Below are positions 61,801 to 64,000 of a DNA stretch of 64,000 nt, piece after piece. The position numbers and the translations under genes are program-made. The number at the start of each line of letters is the position of its first letter. Within the stretch, counting starts at the first letter, position 1. Source of the stretch: an uncultured Roseovarius sp. (GTDB lineage: Bacteria; Pseudomonadota; Alphaproteobacteria; Rhodobacterales; Rhodobacteraceae); contig OX638333.1 in NCBI GenBank assembly GCA_951812895.1, positions 3,452,001 to 3,516,000 of the forward strand. The letters are read 5' to 3'. The notes beneath the pieces were generated by a model that ran no database searches, was not told the origin of the DNA, and saw nothing but the letters and a program-made list of their open reading frames with translations.

Positions 61801-64000
61801 CGGGCTCTGTCCCCGCGGCAGTGACCTACAATGGTACGATCACACAGAACAACGCGGCCACTGCGGTTCTGATCGATGGGGTTACCGGTGGCACCATTGC
61901 CTTTAACGGCTTGATCAGGGCCAACACCAGCACTGCAACGGGTATTAACCTGACCAATAACGCCGGGGCCACGATCAACATTGACGGCGGCTTTGACATC
62001 ACGACCACGACGGGCATTGGCTTTAATGCGACAGGTGGCGGGACGATCCACACGGATGATCCGGCGGGACCACTTGAGGCGGATGTCACGGCGACGGCGG
62101 GTCAGGCGATCAATCTGGATGGCATTACGGCCGCAGCTGCGGGCTTGGAGTTCTCTACGGTGTCTTCGACGGGTTCGGCCACGACCGGTATCTCGATCAA
62201 CAATGTTGGTGGTGGTACGGTGACGTTGGGCAACCTGGATGAGCCGGTCACGATCACCAACCCGACCGGCGACGGCATCTCGCTCTCCAACAATACGGCT
62301 AATATACTCTTTGACGGCAGCACCAACCCAACTGCTGTGACGGGTGCGGGCGGCGATGGAGTGGACCTCAACGGCAACACCGGAACTGTGACCTTCGACA
62401 ATCTGACGGTAGACGGCTCCACCGGTGCCGGTCTGCGTCTTGAGGGCAGCACTGGCTCGACCACGGTAACAGCCGGCGCAATTGGAGCGACCACGACCAA
62501 TGGTGGTGGTGTGCTGATAGACGGCACGGGCGGGTCGGGCGATGTGACCATCGGGGCGACGATCAGGCAGACCAGCGCTTTCAATGCCCTGAACATTCAG
62601 GATCGCACGGGCGGCACGGTTGATCTCACCGGACTGATCACGGCCAACACCAGCACGGCCAATGGCATCCAGCTGACGAACAACACGAATGCTGCGATCA
62701 ACATTGACGGCGGCTTTGACATCACGACCACGACGGGCATTGGCTTTAATGCGACAGGTGGCGGGACGATCCACACGGATGATCCGGCGGGACCACTTGA
62801 GGCGGATGTCACGGCGACGGCGGGTCAGGCGATCAATCTGGATGGCATTACGGCCGCAGCTGCGGGCTTGGAGTTCTCTACGGTGTCTTCGACGGGTTCG
62901 GCCACGACCGGTATCTCGATCAACAATGTTGGTGGTGGTACGGTGACGTTGGGCAACCTGGATGAGCCGGTCACGATCACCAACCCGACCGGCGACGGCA
63001 TCTCGCTCTCCAACAATACGGCTAATATACTCTTTGACGGCAGCACCAACCCAACTGCTGTGACGGGTGCGGGCGGCGATGGAGTGGACCTCAACGGCAA
63101 CACCGGAACTGTGACCTTCGACAATCTGACGGTAGACGGCTCCACCGGTGCCGGTCTGCGTCTTGAGGGCAGCACTGGCTCGACCACGGTAACAGCCGGC
63201 GCAATTGGAGCGACCACGACCAATGGCGGTGGTGTGCTGATAGACGGCACGGGCGGGTCGGGCAATGTGACCATCGGGGCTACGATCACCCAGACCAGCG
63301 CGTTCAATGCCCTGAACATTCAGGATCGCACGGGCGGCACGGTTGACCTCACCGGACTGATCACGGCCAACACCAGCACGGCCAACGGCATCCAGCTGAC
63401 GAACAATACGAATGCTGCCATCAACATTGACGGCGGCTTTGAGATCACGACCACGACGGGCATTGGCTTCAACGCGACGGGTGGCGGTGTCATTCACACG
63501 GATGATCCGGCGGGCGTTGTAGAGGCGAATGTCACGGCGACGGCGGGTCAGGCGATCAATCTGGATGGCATCACGATTGCCCTCGCGGGCATGGAGTTCT
63601 CGGATGTGTCTTCGACGGGTTCGGCCACAACCGGTATCTCGATCAACAATGTCGATGGCGGAACCTTCTCGATTACCGCGAACGACATAGTCACCATCAC
63701 CAACCCCACCGGCGATGGCATATTCCTGTCCGGCAATACTGGTGACGTGACCTTTAGTACCGTGTCGATTACCAACCCAGGTTCAGCAGGCGTCGACATC
63801 GAAGGAACCACCACGGGCGACATTACCTTCACCGATCTCGACATCGCACTTGGTTCGGTCAATACCACCGGGCTTGATTTGAACGGCGCGGTGCTGAACA
63901 CCACGTTGACCGCCACGGATTTCGATGTCACCGCCGCAGCGGCGCTGGCGGGTACACGCGGCATCGACCTGCGCGGTGCGACCACGGCGACGATGGGTCA
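52800..64000 (+). CDS. Giant adhesin passenger, third segment (open to window end)
   Basis: From 52800 the passenger continues one frame over (LTFDSISSTGSGTSGISID). Spot checks at 53403, 58395 and 63960 all fall in this frame, and I saw no stop before the window ends: at least 3,700 residues. It consists of Thr/Gly/Asn-rich beta-helix-like rungs, with a roughly 200-residue module (TGLDLNGAVLN ... SSDQDIDGFGNGN) at about 53.4, 56.6 and 60.2 kb and again from 63.87 kb. No Hint domain, LPXTG or second barrel appears within the window. The 3' end is outside. Confidence 0.75.
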   Translation, partial: MTFDSISSTGSGTSGISIDALQAGSVLNVTGATTITGSTGAGLDVENSAGMIGFAGPVTINNSATAGAGIDLLNNAGATISFTGGLDIDTTTGTGFNATGGGTVSVTNGVATNTITTTNGTALVLDGVAIGGTGITFNSIASTDAATDGITLDDVTGGTLSVTGTTTITNPGDAGIDILGTNTATFTFADVDISLGSVNTTGLDLNGAVLNTIFTATDFDVTATAALAGTRGIDLRGATTATMGQINLGDAVVGTANGASIGAGVAIGVDLSNTTAINLTFGDGEQATDRVSTIGATIQINAPAGTAGGSYNFADVGDFDIARIVLPFIANGQVFVAQTATGDGSGVDLANLANVATADAITAAGTTFVLVNDGNTIVDADGFTLSSDQDIDGFGNGNTFQSRAFDLTNFTGLPNGVAVLNHAGGAATLDTGGAAFDTVTLGGNNSVANVIIQTTNAGVSPIASNGVGGITLGSADGPLVVTGGLNGVEITNLTGTLTVTNLEVSAAGNAGLQINGATGDNTIDIDRLVATGNGQAGLQLLGAFGMQSFATVAGDTLVSDGGGSGIRVQSTSGNFTFGAGTTLRNYTDSGLFISGMSDVSFAGRIEPGAGSAFHAPLSVQSHNGTVTFTAASVINNAGGGAPVFNDASGTYNLNGTTTLTGSNFPVQVLNSSGTITFGANTSITDSAATAFDITGGMPTVIYNGTISQNTAFSAVNILNMTGGSATFNGLITASTSTATGINLTNNAGATISFTGGLDIDTTTGTGFNATGGGTVSVTNGVATNTITTTNGTALNLNGVTIGATGITFESLTSTNAAGSGISIVNVDQSAGSAGFNVGAGGTNVTGATSHGINITGSSATFTFGGTTTVSGTTAGDNIRLQGANGAVAFGSIISDGASGNGLSILSATNNVTVSGGTFGGTSPNATNLLVQDQVSGDISLNTVTFNSALNTNVLLVNNAGTIGFTGGAISQAGANNNIALRVNGGSANINVGATITSTANSSAVPLTFASVVIGNTTGGTINFSADITETGRGDGVSIGQFGAIANTTINFLNGATTSNGGGTGIVIFNLDASSAVNYAASTSIQVADGDGVFISDNAGDVTISGTVDVTDTAAIGAGNGITLQRNTGNFAFNGAVTLNTAATTGVSASANAGAMISFTGGLDIDAQTGFAAGDGGTFTISNAGGVSNTIDATTGAAVALTNVQIGVSGINLTTVNSVSPIDAGINISNLTGGAFMVTGTTTITNPGATGIDISGTNTAAITFADVDISLGSANTTGLDLNGAVLNTIFTATDFDVTATAALADTRGIDLRGATTATMGQINLGEATVGTANGASIGAGVAIGVDLSNTTAINLTFGDGEQATDRVSTIGATIQINAPAGTAGGSYNFADVGDFDIARIVLPLAGNDLVFVAQTATGDGSGSDLTNLANAATADAITTADTTFVLVNDGNTIVDADGFTLSSDQDIDGFGNGNTVNGPAFDLTNFIGLPAGPTFNHAGGAATLDSNTANGTTLTLGNNSVVENVVVQNTSAGSTGGQTAILANGVAGITLGGADGPLIVQAASRGVVLDSITGTTTITNLAIQQPGPNLGVNFAMILDDISGATLAVDQLSIDAVNGIFLSGNIGTQNIGTAPGSNVDISTFGTGLFTSTLNFPPLINLTAASGDLTLGSGVVLDDLGTAQTVVGGGVFFVTQSIILNGGSLDLTVDGTVRQTAAGETVSGGLFAAGAGHTGTVEFTAASIMSDTSGLGLAPSLSFNDADGSYTFNGTTTITDAPGLGISIGNGSSGTFTFGANTSITNTTQSAILIEDSMPAGVTFNGTVTQNNAANAVEINNVTGGTIAFNGLITANTGTVTGIDLTNNAGATFSFTGGLDIDTTTGAGFDATGGGIINVTNGMVTNSINSTSGTALHLNGITIGDSGITFSNLASDNSPGDGVAIVNVDQTVASTGFNVGAGGTTVFSPADDGIFIDSSPATFNFGGTTTVGGAGNSDNIHLDGANGPITFNNIVSDAAFEDGIEIQGSTSNVTVNGGTFGGIATNDFNVFVENQVSGTITFNNVTFGPALTDNILLFDNNGAIAFNNGNITQDGVIGNIAFGIAGGTADIDVSAAINHSATGAFGGAVLIDDTLGGSADFTNNIINTGEGRTIAIGLFGPITDTDFTFSGTTISDTGGGFGIGIFDLDATSSAVFAAGTTYTATNTANTPILILNNVGDVTFGGPINITNSASQGVFLRGNSGTYSFNGPVVIANPADAGVAAVINPGATFNFTGGLDIDAVTGSGFFGVRGGTFNISGTNTIDITGAGESGFILGDVAIGATGVIIDRVTATGTGANAISGDGIKLLLVTGGSATFNTVNIAETNGAIADGIEIDGGTSNFTFGTVTLANLGDEGIEIENGYSGTATFTGPVMITNATTNGIGIEDTAGPIAFNDQVTITNPGAVGVDLIGTITGGITFADLDIALGTAGTTALDLNGAVLNTTFTATDFDVTATAALAGTRGIDLRGATTATMGQINLGEATVGTANGASIGAGVAIGVDLSNTTAINLTFGDGEQATDRVSTIGATIQINAPAGTAGGSYNFADVGDFDAARIVLPLAGNVVFVAQTATGDGSGSDLTNLANAATADAITTAGTTFALVNDGNTIVDADGFTLSSDQDIDGFGNGNSVMSSGFDLTNFVGLPGGGVAINHAGGAATLDSNTADGTTLTLGNNSVVENVIIQNTSAGSTGGQTAILANGVAGITLGGADGPLIVQAASRGVVLDSITGTTTITNLTIQQPGPGQGVNVAMILDDISGATLAVDQLSIDARSGIILSGNIGTQNIGTAAGSSVTVSAFGPGIFTTTFNLAPFFNLTAASGDLTLGSGFTLNDLAASHGVVGSTLTIGAHSIALQGGSLNLTVDGTIQQTAAGEGNSGGLFAADSGHTGTVEFTAMSVLSDISSLNSGVTPSLIFNNADGSYTFSGTTTITDAPGRGIDIRNGSSGTFTFGANTAITDPGSNGIRVTGSVPAAVTYNGTITQNNAATAVLIDGVTGGTIAFNGLIRANTSTATGINLTNNAGATINIDGGFDITTTTGIGFNATGGGTIHTDDPAGPLEADVTATAGQAINLDGITAAAAGLEFSTVSSTGSATTGISINNVGGGTVTLGNLDEPVTITNPTGDGISLSNNTANILFDGSTNPTAVTGAGGDGVDLNGNTGTVTFDNLTVDGSTGAGLRLEGSTGSTTVTAGAIGATTTNGGGVLIDGTGGSGDVTIGATIRQTSAFNALNIQDRTGGTVDLTGLITANTSTANGIQLTNNTNAAINIDGGFDITTTTGIGFNATGGGTIHTDDPAGPLEADVTATAGQAINLDGITAAAAGLEFSTVSSTGSATTGISINNVGGGTVTLGNLDEPVTITNPTGDGISLSNNTANILFDGSTNPTAVTGAGGDGVDLNGNTGTVTFDNLTVDGSTGAGLRLEGSTGSTTVTAGAIGATTTNGGGVLIDGTGGSGNVTIGATITQTSAFNALNIQDRTGGTVDLTGLITANTSTANGIQLTNNTNAAINIDGGFEITTTTGIGFNATGGGVIHTDDPAGVVEANVTATAGQAINLDGITIALAGMEFSDVSSTGSATTGISINNVDGGTFSITANDIVTITNPTGDGIFLSGNTGDVTFSTVSITNPGSAGVDIEGTTTGDITFTDLDIALGSVNTTGLDLNGAVLNTTLTATDFDVTAAAALAGTRGIDLRGATTATMG
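53396..64000 (+). repeat. Higher-order repeats in adhesin passenger
   Basis: A module of about 600-700 bp (protein start TGLDLNGAVLN, then ATDFDVTATAALA, then NLTFGDGEQATDRV and SSDQDIDGFGNGN) begins near 53403, 56628, 60201 and 63870. Spacings are about 3,225, 3,573 and 3,669 bp, all multiples of three. Long stretches are nearly identical at the DNA level, which indicates recent duplication or gene conversion. The fourth copy is cut by the window end. Confidence 0.85.
61978..63423 (+). repeat. 723-bp tandem duplication
   Basis: Two almost identical 723-bp copies (61978-62700 and 62701-63423; 241 codons each) start with ACATTGACGGCGGCTTTGAC. They differ at only a handful of bases, for example GGTGGTGGT against GGCGGTGGT and AGGCAG against ACCCAG near their ends. 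A third, diverged copy begins at 63424 and matches for about 240 bp. Confidence 0.9.

Noticed and set aside
50953-63985. Many long minus-strand frames opposite the giant adhesin, such as 50953-52152, 55659-56882 and 61782-63497
   Set aside because: They are shadows of the Thr/Gly/Asn repeats: Pro/Val/Ser-rich or Arg/Gly-rich, repeated in step with the plus-strand modules and without starts of their own.

Overview
The window looks like chromosomal DNA from a marine Roseobacter-group bacterium (Alphaproteobacteria, Rhodobacterales). The evidence is a moderately GC-rich base composition, a tRNA-His without the extra 5' G, a GTTC-N7-GTTC LexA box, an alphaproteobacterial-type sigma-32 promoter, frequent TTG and GTG starts, a twin-Arg multicopper oxidase, Hint-domain RTX proteins and paired dimethylglycine-dehydrogenase-like flavoproteins. 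No species can be named from the sequence alone.

Layout. 1-6.2 kb is housekeeping: an SOS-controlled MmcB-type nuclease-fold protein, small DUF proteins, a porin, tRNA-His, a RluD-type pseudouridine synthase, rpoH and a lipoprotein alpha/beta hydrolase. 6.2-8.6 kb holds an enolase-superfamily enzyme and a zinc alcohol dehydrogenase. 8.8-9.6 kb is a scar of decayed IS110 and IS30 transposases. 9.6-15.0 kb is a minus-strand copper operon, in transcription order: His-rich membrane protein, small lipoprotein, TolC-like outer-membrane lipoprotein, multicopper oxidase, cupredoxin-CusF fusion and two c-type cytochromes. A phosphotransferase-fold protein (15.4-16.5 kb) and an AT-rich spacer follow.

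17.4-24.9 kb carries two RTX/Hint surface or secreted proteins. The first is about 1,822 aa with an 18-bp minisatellite encoding TKGTGG and six cadherin-like repeats. The second is broken by a frameshift. 24.9-31.5 kb has a MocA-like nucleotidyltransferase and two similar FAD/GcvT demethylating dehydrogenases on either side of a small exported protein. 31.6-37.7 kb is a four-gene catabolic operon (beta-decarboxylating dehydrogenase, GMC oxidoreductase, ThDP decarboxylase, aldehyde dehydrogenase) with a divergent LysR regulator. 38.7-44.6 kb is core again: CorC-like protein, XerD, an exported hypothetical protein, a 49-aa membrane protein, and aroK-aroB on the other strand. 45-47.6 kb has a small putative DNA-binding protein, an acyltransferase, another IS30 remnant and an IalB-family protein.

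47.9-64.0 kb is one giant repetitive gene that runs off the window. It has a signal region, an inverse-autotransporter (intimin/invasin-type) beta-barrel, and a passenger of at least 5,000 residues built from short beta-helix-like repeats arranged in 3.2-3.7 kb higher-order units and a recent 723-bp tandem duplication. It is interrupted by an in-frame TAA (50183) and a frameshift (near 52800). This is the most unusual object here, because inverse autotransporters usually carry Ig-like rather than beta-helical passengers.

A dispersed hairpin repeat (core CAGGGGGTG-N9-CACCCCCTG) occurs three times between genes.
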